A DNA stretch of 64,000 nt, from the NCBI GenBank assembly GCA_963796225.1, contig CAWCLK010000013.1, positions 1 to 64,000 on the forward strand, read 5' to 3'. Positions 44,436 to 54,086 of this stretch are shown one piece after another. Source of the stretch: CAWCLK01 sp963796225. GTDB taxonomy: Bacteria > Actinomycetota > Nitriliruptoria > Nitriliruptorales > Nitriliruptoraceae. The position numbers were made by a program, and so were the translations under genes. Each line of letters opens with the position of its first letter. Positions within the stretch are counted from its first letter, which is position 1. The notes under the pieces were generated by a model. It made no database searches, had not been told where the DNA came from, and saw only the letters and a list, made by a program, of their open reading frames with translations.

Positions 44436-46939
44436 TCAGCAGGCCGGCCTGCCGTCGTAGTCGTAGCGGCAGCGGTCGGTCCAGTTCGGCTGGCCGTCGC
44501 TGACGTCGACGATGGACCCCGGTCGTCGTAGAACGTCAGCTTCGCCGGCAACGACCAGTCGGTGTTGCGCGGGTCGCCGTGCGGGTCCTCGTCGAGGTCG
44601 GCGGGCGGGACGTTGGCGTTGAACGGGGTCGGGTTGCCCGAGTCCCAGTACACCAGCGCCGAGCCGTTCGGGGCGTAGAGCATGCTGCTGCTGTCGGCCT
44701 CGGGTGCCACGAGCGAACGGCGTGAGGCCGAAGGGCACGGTGCCGTCAGCGGTCGCGACGTCACGTTCCCAGTGGCGCCCGGGGGCGAGGGCGGTCTGCA
44801 GGAAGTTCGCCCCGATGGTGCGGGCCTCGACCTCGGCGCTGTGGTTGGTGACCTGGTAGTCGCCGAAGGCGGCCTCGAGCAGGACCTGGTGCGGCGGCGT
44901 GTTCGGGTAGGGGTCGTCGGTCATGTGGTGGGCGTAGCCGTTGGCCTCGCCGCGGTCCCACAGCATCTGCAGCATCGCGAACACCAGCTGCTGCTCGACC
45001 TTGTCCGGGTAGGCGTTGTAGTTGAAGGACGCGTAGGCGGGGATGTCGGGGTTGGCCGGGTCGATGAACTCGCCCTCCCAGTCCACCGAGCGGTTCAGCA
45101 GGGTCGAGTAGTTCATGCCCGGCACACCCAGCACGGCCTTCGTGAAGTCCGGCGACAGCGCGGTCAGCGAGCCGCCCATGATGCCGCCCTGGGAGTTGCC
45201 GTCGTAGAACAGCTCGGAGGTGTCCAGCAGCGGGTTGCCATCGTCGTCCTGGAACGCCGGCCAGCGTGCGGGCCCCGTCGTCGTGGATCAGCGCACGGCC
45301 GACGTAGAGGAAGTTCAGGAAGCCCTGCTGGGCACGGTCGGCCAGCGACGGGAAGAACGAGATGTCGTTGAGGATCAGCGCGACGTTGGTGATGTCCTCG
45401 GTCGCCATGCCGATCCAGTCGACCGCGCACATGGCGTGGCCGCCGCGGCGCAGGTCGCTGGTGGAGCCGCCCTCGCCCTCACCGCGCCCGCCGAGCAGGC
45501 CGTGGCCGTACAGCGTGGGCTTGGCCCCGTCGGCGAGGTCGGTGCGGAACTTGCACGTGAACTCGGCGTCCAGGGTGGGGACCGCCGGGTTCTGGATCGG
45601 CGTGTCCATCGGCCCGGGGTTCGGCGACTCGTACACGAACCGCGACTGCGGGGCGACGAGCGGGACCTCGTCCGCGAGGTCGAGCACGTCACCCACGAAC
45701 GGGTCGTTGTCGCGCAGCTCGGCCGGCAGCTGGTCGTAGCCGTCCTCGGCGGCGCCGAGCTGCTCGGCGGTCAGGGCGTCCTGCGGCGTGGTGAGGTAGT
45801 TGGGCACGGTCACCGTGCCGTGCACGGTCCGTGTCGGGCTTCCCGTCGGACTCGCCGTCGATCACCTCGGTGACGGTCATGGCCGGGGTCTCGCCCTCGA
45901 CCTGCTGGTTCGCGAGGTCGGTGTCACCGAGCTGGGCGAACGCGTCGTCGCGGATGGCCAGGGCGCGGCCGGCGAGGTTGGGGGCGCTGGCGACGTGGAA
46001 GTCCCAGGCCAGGTGCAGGTCGTCCACGTCGACGCCCACGGCGTCGAGGCGTGTGAAGATGTCGTCGTAGCGGGCGTCACGCAGGGCCGGGTCGATGTCG
46101 GCCGGGGCGGGGAACGCCGCGTGGCCCGCGTCCTTGCACCGGCCCTGGCCGGCGCCCTTGCCGTGCCCCTTGCCGGGCGCGGGGCAGCTCCCGTCCTCCT
46201 CGGCGGCCGGCGGGGTCCACCCGTCGCGCAGCGCCGCGAACGGGGCGGGCGCGGCCAGCTCGGCGTCGTCGGCGTCGCGGAGGTCGCGCAGGGCCACGAT
46301 GTAGCGGTGGCCCTCCTCGAGGTTGCGCAGCGGCCGGACGATCAGCACCCGGTCCGCGCCGTCGGCGATGGTGACGGCGTGCTCGTCCATCTCGGCCCAG
46401 TACGGGTGGCGCTTCCCGGTGTCGGCGTCGAGCAGCACGATCGGGGCGTCGGGGGCCATGGACAGCTCGGGCGCCTCGAGCAGGTGGTCGGGGTCGGCGT
46501 CACGGACCGCGAACGGGTCGTTGTCGGTGCCGACGCCGGTCTCGGGGTCCGGGTCCAGCCCGAAGGTCGCGGTCATGTCCAGGCCCGGGACGTAGGTGAG
46601 CATCATGGCCCCGGGCGAGAACCCGTCGTTGCGGTTCCACTCGGTGGTGTCGACGGGCGCCCCGGCCACGTTGCGGGGGGTCGCCAACGGCGAGATGTCC
46701 ACGCGACGCCCCGTCGGCGTGGTCGGGTCCATCGCCGTGAACTGGTCGTTGGGGAAGGGCAGCAGGCACAGCCGCGGGTCGAGGTCGTCGCACGCCCCGA
46801 TCGCCGTGGCAGCCGCGTCCAGCGCGGCGTCCAGCGGTGCCTGCGCGTCGTCCAGCGGCGCCGTCGGCGCAGCGCCGAGGCTGGCGGTGGCCAGCGCCGC
46901 CAGGGCGCACGTCGTGGCGATGGTCGATCGAGCCCTCAT
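44436..46939 (-). CDS. large secreted alpha/beta-hydrolase-like protein with four frameshifts
   Basis: About 833 aa when one base is skipped near 45829, 45258 and 44714, and one base is restored near 44520 in a GGGG run. The N-terminus MRARSTIATTCALAALATAS is a Sec signal, and a GGGAG site precedes the ATG. The mature protein opens DPRLCLLPFPNDQFTAMD, typical of a family of large exported bacterial hydrolases. The middle contains a Gly/Lys-rich insert (PGKGHGKGAGQG). The nucleophile motif is GNSQGG, found right after the second shift near residue 580. The end is DRCRYDYDGRPAC. Continuity across all four sites is supported by text in the new frame picking up exactly where the old stops, so I treat it as one gene rather than several fragments. 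Confidence 0.75.
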
Positions 46940-46961
46940 GCCCGCTCCCTCGAGAAGATGG

Positions 46962-46987
46962 ATACCCGGTGGTATGTGATGGGGTAT
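46962..46987. promoter_or_regulatory. ATACC/GGTAT inverted repeat in a divergent promoter region
   Basis: ATACC-CGGT-GGTAT at 46962-46975 is a perfect inverted repeat, with a further GGTAT at 46983-46987. It sits between the divergent starts at 46939 and 47055 and could be the operator of an unidentified regulator. Confidence 0.4.
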
Positions 46988-47014
46988 TCGACGGTGGGGC
47001 GGGGCGTTCCTCCC

Positions 47015-47020
47015 TAGCCT
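47015..47020 (+). promoter_or_regulatory. -10 element of the hydroxyacid oxidase gene
   Basis: TAGCCT, 34 nt before the ATG at 47055; a GGGAG ribosome site follows at about 47042. Confidence 0.4.
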
Positions 47021-47054
47021 GCACGATCCACGCACGAGGACGGGAGTGGCCACG

Positions 47055-48225
47055 ATGGCGGTCGACTGGCAGGCGTTCCAGTACGAGCTCTACTTCGGCG
47101 GCATGGCGGACCAGACGCCCGAGCTGCCGATGACCTACGAGGGGCTGGTCGAGCGCGCCCGCGGCCGAGCTGTCGGACCGGGCCTTCGGGTACGTGGCCG
47201 GCAGCGCCGGCCTCGAACGCACCGAGGCGACCAACCGCCGGGCGTTCGACGACTGGGAGCTGGTCCCCCGCATGCTCGTGGACGTCGACACGCGGGACCT
47301 GTCCACGACCCTGCTCGGTCGCGAGCTCCCGGCCCCGGTGCTGTGCGCCCCGGTGGGCGTGCAGTCGATCGTGCACGAGGAGGCCGAGCTGGCCTCGGCC
47401 CGCGCGGCCGCGGGGCTGGGCCTGCCGTTCGTGTGCTCGACGGTGTCCTCGTTCACGCTCGAGGAGGTGGCCGAGGCCTGCGGGGACGGCCCGCGCTGGT
47501 TCCAGCTGTACTGGCCCAACGAGCCGGAGGTCGCGACCTCGCTGGTGCAGCGGGCCGAGCGGGCGGGCTACGACGCCATCGTCGTGACGCTGGACACCAA
47601 GATGCTGGCATGGCGTCCGCGCGACCTCGACACCGCCTACCTGCCGTTCCTGTTCGGCGAGGGCCTGGCGAACTACTTCAGCGACGACGCCTTCTGCGCC
47701 CCGCTGGAGCAGCCCCCCGCCGACGACCCGCAGGCCGCCATCCTGCGGTGGGCATCCATCTTCAGCCACCGTGCGGCGACCTGGGACGACCTCGACGCGC
47801 TGCGCGGCGCGACCGACCTTCCCATCCTGGTCAAGGGCATCCTCCACCCCGACGACGCCCGTCGGGCGCTCGACGTGGGCCTCGACGGCATCGTGGTCAG
47901 CAACCACGGCGGCCGGCAGGTGGACGGGGCGATCGGGGCGCTGTCGGCGCTCCCGGCGGTGGTCGACGCCGTCGAGGGCGAGGTGCCGGTGCTGTTCGAC
48001 TCGGGGATCCGAGCGGGCTCGGACATCGTCAAGGCCGTCGCGCTCGGGGCGTCGGCCGTGCTGGTGGGGCGCCCCTACGTGTGGGGACTGGGCCTGGCCG
48101 GCGAGGACGGGGTCCGACACGTGCTGCGCTGCCTGCTCGCCGAGATGGACCTGACCATGGCCCTGTGCGGCACCCCGACGCTGGCCGACCTCGGTCGCCA
48201 CCTGTTCCGCCATCACCGACCATGA
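47055..48225 (+). CDS. FMN-dependent alpha-hydroxyacid oxidase, lactate 2-monooxygenase-like (frameshifted)
   Basis: About 389 aa after skipping one base near 47163. The N-terminal FQYELYFGGMADQTPELPMT and the second-frame AELSDRAFGYVAGSAG resemble lactate 2-monooxygenase rather than other family members. FMN and substrate motifs are present: PAPVLCAPVGVQSIVHEEAE, LPILVKGILHPDDAR, SNHGGRQVDGAIGAL (catalytic His near residue 284), and DSGIRAGSDIVKAVALGA. It oxidises lactate or a related 2-hydroxyacid. The stop overlaps the next gene's ATG (ATGA). Confidence 0.88.
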
Positions 48226-48884
48226 CGGAGGGACTGGTCTGCCTGCAGGGCGGCGCCGAGTTCGGGGCCGCGTGCCGAGACATGGACGCCGAGGTGCTGT
48301 CGCGGACCCCCATCGGCCCCGTGGTGGTCCTGCCCGCCGCCGCGGAGGGCGCGGACGCCTACGCACGGACGGGGCGCAACGCCGCACGGTGGTTCGGCCG
48401 GCTCGGGGCCGACGAGGTCGGGGTGGCCCCCGACCCGCTCGAGGACGCCGAGGCCGCGGCAGCCCACCTCGAGCAGGCGGCGCTCATCGTCCTGCCCGGT
48501 GGGTCCCCGTCGCGGCTGCTGGACGCGCTCGCCGGGACCGTCGGCCACGTCCTGCGCGATCGGCACGCGGCCGGCGCCACGCTGTGGGGGGCCAGCGCCG
48601 GGGCGATGGTCCTGTGCCGCCACACCGTGCTCCCGGACCGCGGCCGCGAGGTGGCCGCCGGGCTCGGGGTCGTGCCCGGGCTCGCCCTCCCCCACTTCTC
48701 CGGCACCGACCGCTTCGGCATCGACCTGCCGCCGGGCACGCCCCGGTGGGGCCTGCCCGAGTGCGGTGGCGTGCTCGTCGAGGACGGCACCGTCCGCGCC
48801 GTCGGGGCGGGCGAACCGGTCCTGCTGCTCGACGACGACGTCGAGGTGCTGCCCCGCGACGGGGCGCGTCCACTGCCCCGCTGA
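48222..48884 (+). CDS. peptidase S51 / cyanophycinase-like protein
   Basis: 220 aa. The fold resembles class I glutamine-amidotransferase-like peptidase S51 proteins: LVCLQGGAEFGAACRDMD, VVVLPAAAEGADAYA, LIVLPGGSPSRLLDAL, and the nucleophile region GASAGAMVLC near residues 123-132 with the expected Ser. It is coupled to the hydroxyacid oxidase gene by ATGA overlap, so the two act together, but the shared substrate is unknown. A peptide, cyanophycin or small amide are possibilities. Confidence 0.75.
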   Translation: MTEGLVCLQGGAEFGAACRDMDAEVLSRTPIGPVVVLPAAAEGADAYARTGRNAARWFGRLGADEVGVAPDPLEDAEAAAAHLEQAALIVLPGGSPSRLLDALAGTVGHVLRDRHAAGATLWGASAGAMVLCRHTVLPDRGREVAAGLGVVPGLALPHFSGTDRFGIDLPPGTPRWGLPECGGVLVEDGTVRAVGAGEPVLLLDDDVEVLPRDGARPLPR

Positions 48885-48985
48885 CATCGGGCTAGTCCGG
48901 CCGGGTGGTCCGAGGGCCAGCCTGCTACGGCCGATGGCCGCGGACGCCGATCACGAGGAGGTCACGTCTCCACGGGGTCCTCGTC

Positions 48986-50924
48986 ATGTCCGTCCGCCGT
49001 CACGTCCTCCTGCTCGCCGGCCTCCTCGCCGCCCTCACGCCGCTGGGTGCCGTCCCGGCCGCCTCCGCGGCCACCGGGAACTACCAGCAGGTCCTCGACG
49101 TCACCTTCCCCACCCGCCCCGACGCGTGGTTCTCGGACACCTACGACGCGTGCCGGGACGGCTGCGCCCGCCAGCACAAGGCCTCCGACATCATGGGCGC
49201 CAAGATGTGGCCGGAGTACGCGATGGTCGACGGCGTGGTCTGCGACGTCGACGAGGGCGCCGAGGACAGCTGGGGCCGGCACCTGACGCTGTGCGGTGAC
49301 GACGGCCGCCAGTACCGGTACCTGCACCTCAACAACGACACACCCGGCACCGACGACGGGGCGGCCGGCCTCGAGCACGTCTACGCCCCCGGGATCCGCG
49401 AGGGCCTGCGCGTGGCGCGGGGCCAGCTGCTGGCCTACATGGGCGACTCCGGCAACGCCGAGGAGACCGCCCCGCACCTGCACCTCGACATCTTCGACGA
49501 CCGCGTGGTCGACCCGTACGGCGACAACCGCATCAACCCCTACCCGTCGCTGACCGCGGCGCTGTCGCGGGGCGACGTCGCCGACGGCTCGGTCGTGTTC
49601 AGCGACCCGGTGAAGCGCGTGGCCGGCCCGGACCGCGTGGCCACGGCCATCGCCCTGGCGCGGTCGCTGCCCGTGCGCGGGACGACCGTGGTGCTGGCGC
49701 GCGCCGACGACCCCACCGACGCGCTGGTGGCCGGACCGCTGGCCGGCGTGCACGACGCCCCGGTGCTGATCACCGCCCCGGAACGGCTCGACCCGCGGGT
49801 GCTGGACGAGATCCGGCGGCGGGGCGCCGACCACGTCATCGTGGTCGGCTCCGCCCCCTCGGACGCGGTCGAGGCGACCCTGCGCGGGGCTGGCCTGACG
49901 GTCGAGCGCCTCGCCGGGACCAGCCGCTTCGGCACCGCCAACGTGGTGGCCGAGGCCGTCTGGGACGCCACCGGCGCGACCGGCGACCCCATCCGCCTCC
50001 GCGACGGGCAGGGCCACGTCGACGGGGCGCCGCCGACCGAGCACGCCGACGCCGAGCTCGTCGTGCACCAGGACCGCGACCGCACCGGCACCGTCGCGCT
50101 CGACGGCGCCACCGTCGCCGGTCAGGTCGCCATCGAGCTGCGCGTGGCCGAGCCGTGGCGCGTCCGCTCGGTGGCCTTCTCCATCGACGGGCGAACGGTC
50201 CACGAAGAGCGGTACGCCCCGTACGACCTCGCCGGCTCGGCGGGCGGGGACGCCGCGCAGCTGCTCGACACGGCCCGGCTCGGAACCGGCGACCACGTCG
50301 TCACCGCCCGCGTCGAGCGCACCGGCGCACAGGACCTGGTCGTCGAGGCGACCATGACCGTCATGGCCGGTGGCACCGGGCGCCACGCCCTGCTGGCGCT
50401 CGGGGCGCACCCGGTCGCCAGCCGCCAGTGGCCCGACGCGATGGTCGGCTCCTACCTCGGGGCGGCGACCGCGCAGCCCGTGCTGCTCGACGCGCCCCGA
50501 CGCCCTGCCGGCCTCCACGGCCCGACTGCTCGAGGGCGTCACCGTGTCGGTGATCGGCGGCCCGGTGGCCATCCCCGCGGAGGTCGTGGCCGACCTGCGC
50601 GTGGACCGGCGCCTGGCGGGCGCGGACCGCTACGCCACCGCCGTCGCCGTGCTCGAGCACCTCCGCGGGGCGGGGCGCGTCGACGTCCGACGCGTCTGGG
50701 GCGCCACGGGCACGAACTGGCCCGACGCCATCACCGCGGGCCCGGTCGTCGCCGGCCTCGGCCAGGCCATGGTCCTGATCGACGGCAGCGGCAGCGGCTT
50801 CGCCACCGCCACCAGCGACTGGATGCATCGCGTGGCCTCGACCAGCGACGAGGGCCGGGTCATCGGCGGCCCCGTGGCCGTGGTCGACCGCGCCCTGACC
50901 GGCTTCGGCCTCGACCTCACCTGA
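48986..50924 (+). CDS. secreted M23-type peptidase with cell-wall-binding repeats and inserted beta domain (frameshifted)
   Basis: About 645 aa after removing one C from CCCC near 50495-50498. A Sec signal (VRRHVLLLAGLLAALTPLGA) is followed by an M23-like domain at residues 30-190 (RQHKASDIMGAKMWPEYAMV, QYRYLHLNN and HLHLDIFDDR providing metal-binding His). Cell-wall-binding repeat 2 units then begin (VKRVAGPDRVATAIALARSL, DHVIVVGSAPSDAVEATL, VERLAGTSRFGTANVVAEAV). The second unit is interrupted at about residues 332-461 by a beta-rich insert (DAELVVHQDRDRTGTVALDG, VRSVAFSIDGRTVHEERY), then resumes at ALLALGAHPVASRQWPDAMV and ends with a third unit. It likely cleaves or remodels peptidoglycan while held in the wall. 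Confidence 0.82.
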
Positions 50925-52427
50925 TCGCGCGGGCGGCACGCTTGGCGTCGTACATGCGGGCGTCGGCCGCAGTGATGACCTCGTCGAGCGATTCCCCGTC
51001 CTCGGGGTGGAGGGCGGCGCCGACGCTGGCCGCGATCGGTCGCCCGGCGGCCAGGACGGCTCGGACGCGGGCCGCCAGCGCGTCGACCGCTGCCGGGCCC
51101 GCGACATCCTCCGCCACGAGCAGGAACTCGTCCCCGCCCATGCGGCAGACGAAGTCCGCGTCGCGCGCGACCCCCAGCAGGCGCCCCGCCACGTCCACCA
51201 GCACCGCGTCGCCGGCGGCGTGGCCCTGCGTGTCGTTGATCTGCTTGAAGTGGTCGAGGTCGACGTAGACCACGCCCAGCGAGCGGCCATGTCGCGCCGC
51301 GCGCCGCGTCGCCGGCTCCCACTGCTGCTCGAGACCCCGCCGCGACAACACCCCGGTGAGCTGATCGTGCGTGGCGGCGTGCCGCAGCTCCTCGGTGAGT
51401 CGCAGCCGCTCCATCGCCAGGCCGCCGACCGCCGCCAACCGTTCGAGGAGCTGCCGATCGGCGGGACGGAACAACTCGCCGGCCGCCGGCCGGTCCATGG
51501 ACCGCCAGCCACAGGTCACCGCCGGGATTCATGGACGCGGCGGAGGCGCTGGGCAAGCGCTCCGGGCGCCCTCGACCGTGGCGGACGGTCGCGTGTGTGA
51601 GCGAGTCGGGCGCGCTCGGTCAGGAAGTCTCGGAGGGACCGCACGTCGTCGCCCATGAGCGGAAGAGTGCAGGGCGCGTGCGAGACGGCCCGCAGCTGTT
51701 CGAGCTCGATCTGCTGGCGCTGCTGGTGCCGGCCGAGCATCCAGAGGCAGACGGCTCCCAGCAGGAGCCAGGCCACCGCGGTTCGGCGGCGTGTCGCCGA
51801 CCCTGACCATCATGGCGCCGAGCAGGACCGTGAGCCACAGCGGTGGGGCCGAGAGAATGGGTGCAAGCAGCCGCGACCACGGAGGTCCCGAGACGCCGGA
51901 TGATGAAGGTGATCGTCGACCGCCCCGATGATCTCGGCCACCACGACGCGCGAGCACCACTGTCGGGACGAGCGGGCACGACCGAGGACGGCGACGGAGG
52001 ACGAGCACGATCCCGTAGGCCACGGAAACGGCAGAGCACGTTCGTGGCCGCATTCGCCGCCAGCTTCAGACCGCTGGCGGCGTGAGCAGCGGGAGATCCT
52101 CCAGACGACGAAGGATCGCTCCGCCCGCCATGACCCCCAGGATCACGGGCCAGCAGGAGTGCGGCAGCGGACAGCGGACGATCCCCAGCATGATCGGGAA
52201 CGCCCCGGCGTCCGTACTGACCGGAGCCCGCGGTGGGACAGCGCATCGGCTGGCCATGACCACGATCGAAGGCACGCTCACCGCGATGACGGCGTCAGCC
52301 CGGCACGCGGTGACGGGACGGGCTGGTGTCCAGCCACGACGAGCGTGGCCACGCTAACTCCGAGGAGTGCCACGATGACGATGCGTGACGCATGGCGCCG
52401 CACCTGGATGGTTGGATCCTGCCCCAT
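50917..52427 (-). pseudogene. broken GGDEF diguanylate cyclase gene with membrane domain
   Basis: The intact 3' part (50917-51519) encodes a GGDEF domain: LRHAATHDQLTGVLSRRGLE, LGVVYVDLDHFKQINDTQGH, and RMGGDEF, with an upstream end resembling a GAF domain (AAGELFRPADRQLLERLAAV). Upstream text continues only by changing frame: near 51485 and 51521 (GDLWLAVHGP), near 51783 (TAVAWLLLGAVCLWMLGR), then membrane-helix pieces in alternating frames (LAPILSAPPLWLTVLLGAMM, AVSVAYGIVLVL) back to a likely start MGQDPTIQVRRHASRIVIVA at 52427. Most changes are +1 but two near 52.2-52.4 kb look like the other direction. It would make cyclic di-GMP if whole. Either a pseudogene or a badly sequenced stretch. 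Base composition is less GC-rich than the flanks. Confidence 0.65.
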
Positions 52428-52527
52428 GATGGCCCCTGCCCCGGTCGTCCATCACCTGGCCGGATGTAGACCGGGGGTGGGACGCCGGGGCGTGATCGGA
52501 CCGCGAATTGCGGGCCGCGTCGGCAGG

Positions 52528-53958
52528 TCAGCGGGGCGGGGCCTGCATGACGACCAGGCGCTCCTTGGTGAGCAGCTCGCGCAGCGCCCACAGCGGGCCC
52601 TCGCGCGTGTTGCCGGAGTCGCCCTCGCCGCCGTAGGGCATGTGGTCGGCGCGCCAGGTCGGGACCTCGTTGATGGTCACGGCCCCGAAGTCGAGGACCT
52701 CGGCGGCGCGCAGCGCGGCGCCGATGTCGGCGGTGAAGATCCCCGCCTGCAGGCCGTAGGTGGTGTCGTTGGCCAGCGCCAGGGCGTCCTCGAGGTCGCG
52801 GTAGGTCTGCAGGGTGACGACGGGACCGAAGACCTCCTCGCGGACGACGGTCATGTCCTGGTCCACGTCGGTGAGGACGGTCGGCTGCATGATGCCGTCG
52901 ACGACGTCACCGCCGGTCAGGGCGCGCGCCCCGCCCTCGAGGGCCTCGTCGACCCACTCCTTGACGCGGTCCCGCTCGCCCTCGTCGATGAGCTGGGACA
53001 CGTCGGTGTCCTCGTCCAGCGGGTCCCCGACGACCAGCGACTCGACCTGCTCGACGAGCACCTTGGAGAAGTCGTCGGCGACGTCCTCGTGCACGATCAG
53101 GCGCTGGGTCGAGATGCAGGACTGGCCGGCGTGCTTGAAGCCGGCGCCCTTGACCTGGCCGGCGACGTGGGCGAGGTCGGCGTCCGGGGCGACGATGAGC
53201 GGCGAGGTGTTGCCGAGCTCGAGCCCGACGGCCTTGCGGGGCGCGGCCTCGCGCAGCGACCAGCCGACCCCGCGGGACCCGGTGAAGGACACCACGGCGA
53301 CGTCGTCGTGCTGGACCATGTGGGTCGCGGTGCTGCCCGGGCACGGGACGACGTTGATCCAGCCGTCGGGCAGGCCCGCCTCGACCAGCAGGTCGACGAT
53401 CGCGTGGGCCGACAGGGGCGTGGCCGACGCGGGCTTGAGGACCACGGCACAGCCCGCCGCGATCGACGGGGCGAGCTTGTGGAGCACGAGGTTCAGGGGG
53501 AAGTTGAACGGGGTGATGGCGGCCACGACCCCGCGCGGTACCCGCTTGGTGAAGCCGAGCTTGCCCTCGCCCGCGGCGGAGGCGTCCATGGGGACGACCT
53601 CACCGGCGAGCGTGCGGGCTGCGGCGGCGGAGAACCGCAGCGTGTCGATGGCGCGGGTGACCTCACCGGCCGCGGTGCCCCACGGCTTGGCCGCCTCGCT
53701 CGCGATGATGCGGGTGAAGCGCTCCTGGTCCCCGGCGAGCAGCCGGGCGGCCTCGTCGAGGATGGCGGCGCGACGGTGCGTGGGCAGGGGGTCGGCCATG
53801 GCGTCCAGGGCGGCCGCGATGGCGTCGTCGAGGTGGTTCTCCTCGCCCCGGTGCACGCGGCCGACGAGCGACCCGTCGTAGGGGTTGGTCACGTCGAGCA
53901 CGTCGTCGGTGGTGACGCGCTCGCTGCCGATGCGCAGCGGGATGGGGTCGTGGGCCAT
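52528..53958 (-). CDS. NAD(P)-dependent aldehyde dehydrogenase
   Basis: 476 aa from the ATG at 53958. Family motifs: ITPFNFPLNLVLHKLAPSIA (cofactor-binding Asn-Phe-Pro), VVLKPASATPLSA, VSFTGSRGVGWSL, the general-base Glu in GLELGNTSPLIV, and the catalytic Cys in AGQSCISTQR. Glycine GNTSP replaces the common GGKNP, a modest variation. Substrate unknown. Divergent from a second, unusual aldehyde dehydrogenase with a palindromic operator in the 128-base gap, so the two are probably co-regulated. Confidence 0.93.
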   Translation of the reverse strand: MAHDPIPLRIGSERVTTDDVLDVTNPYDGSLVGRVHRGEENHLDDAIAAALDAMADPLPTHRRAAILDEAARLLAGDQERFTRIIASEAAKPWGTAAGEVTRAIDTLRFSAAAARTLAGEVVPMDASAAGEGKLGFTKRVPRGVVAAITPFNFPLNLVLHKLAPSIAAGCAVVLKPASATPLSAHAIVDLLVEAGLPDGWINVVPCPGSTATHMVQHDDVAVVSFTGSRGVGWSLREAAPRKAVGLELGNTSPLIVAPDADLAHVAGQVKGAGFKHAGQSCISTQRLIVHEDVADDFSKVLVEQVESLVVGDPLDEDTDVSQLIDEGERDRVKEWVDEALEGGARALTGGDVVDGIMQPTVLTDVDQDMTVVREEVFGPVVTLQTYRDLEDALALANDTTYGLQAGIFTADIGAALRAAEVLDFGAVTINEVPTWRADHMPYGGEGDSGNTREGPLWALRELLTKERLVVMQAPPR

Positions 53959-54048
53959 GGGGGGGTCCTTCACAGGTCGCGTGCCTCCTCGAACGTACGC
54001 CGCCGGGCCCCGACCGGACCGCGGACATCCGACCACGGCCACCGCTGC

Positions 54049-54071
54049 TAATCTGACGCCCCGTCAGATAC
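54049..54071. promoter_or_regulatory. -10 element overlapping the shared palindromic operator
   Basis: TAATCT (54049-54054) is a good -10 for the plus-strand gene and runs into CTGACGCCCCGTCAG (54053-54067). Bases 54053-54071 are the reverse complement of 43180-43198. Binding here would block the promoter; the downstream GGGAG site is at about 54074. Confidence 0.7.
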
Positions 54072-54086
54072 CGGGAGCGCACACTG

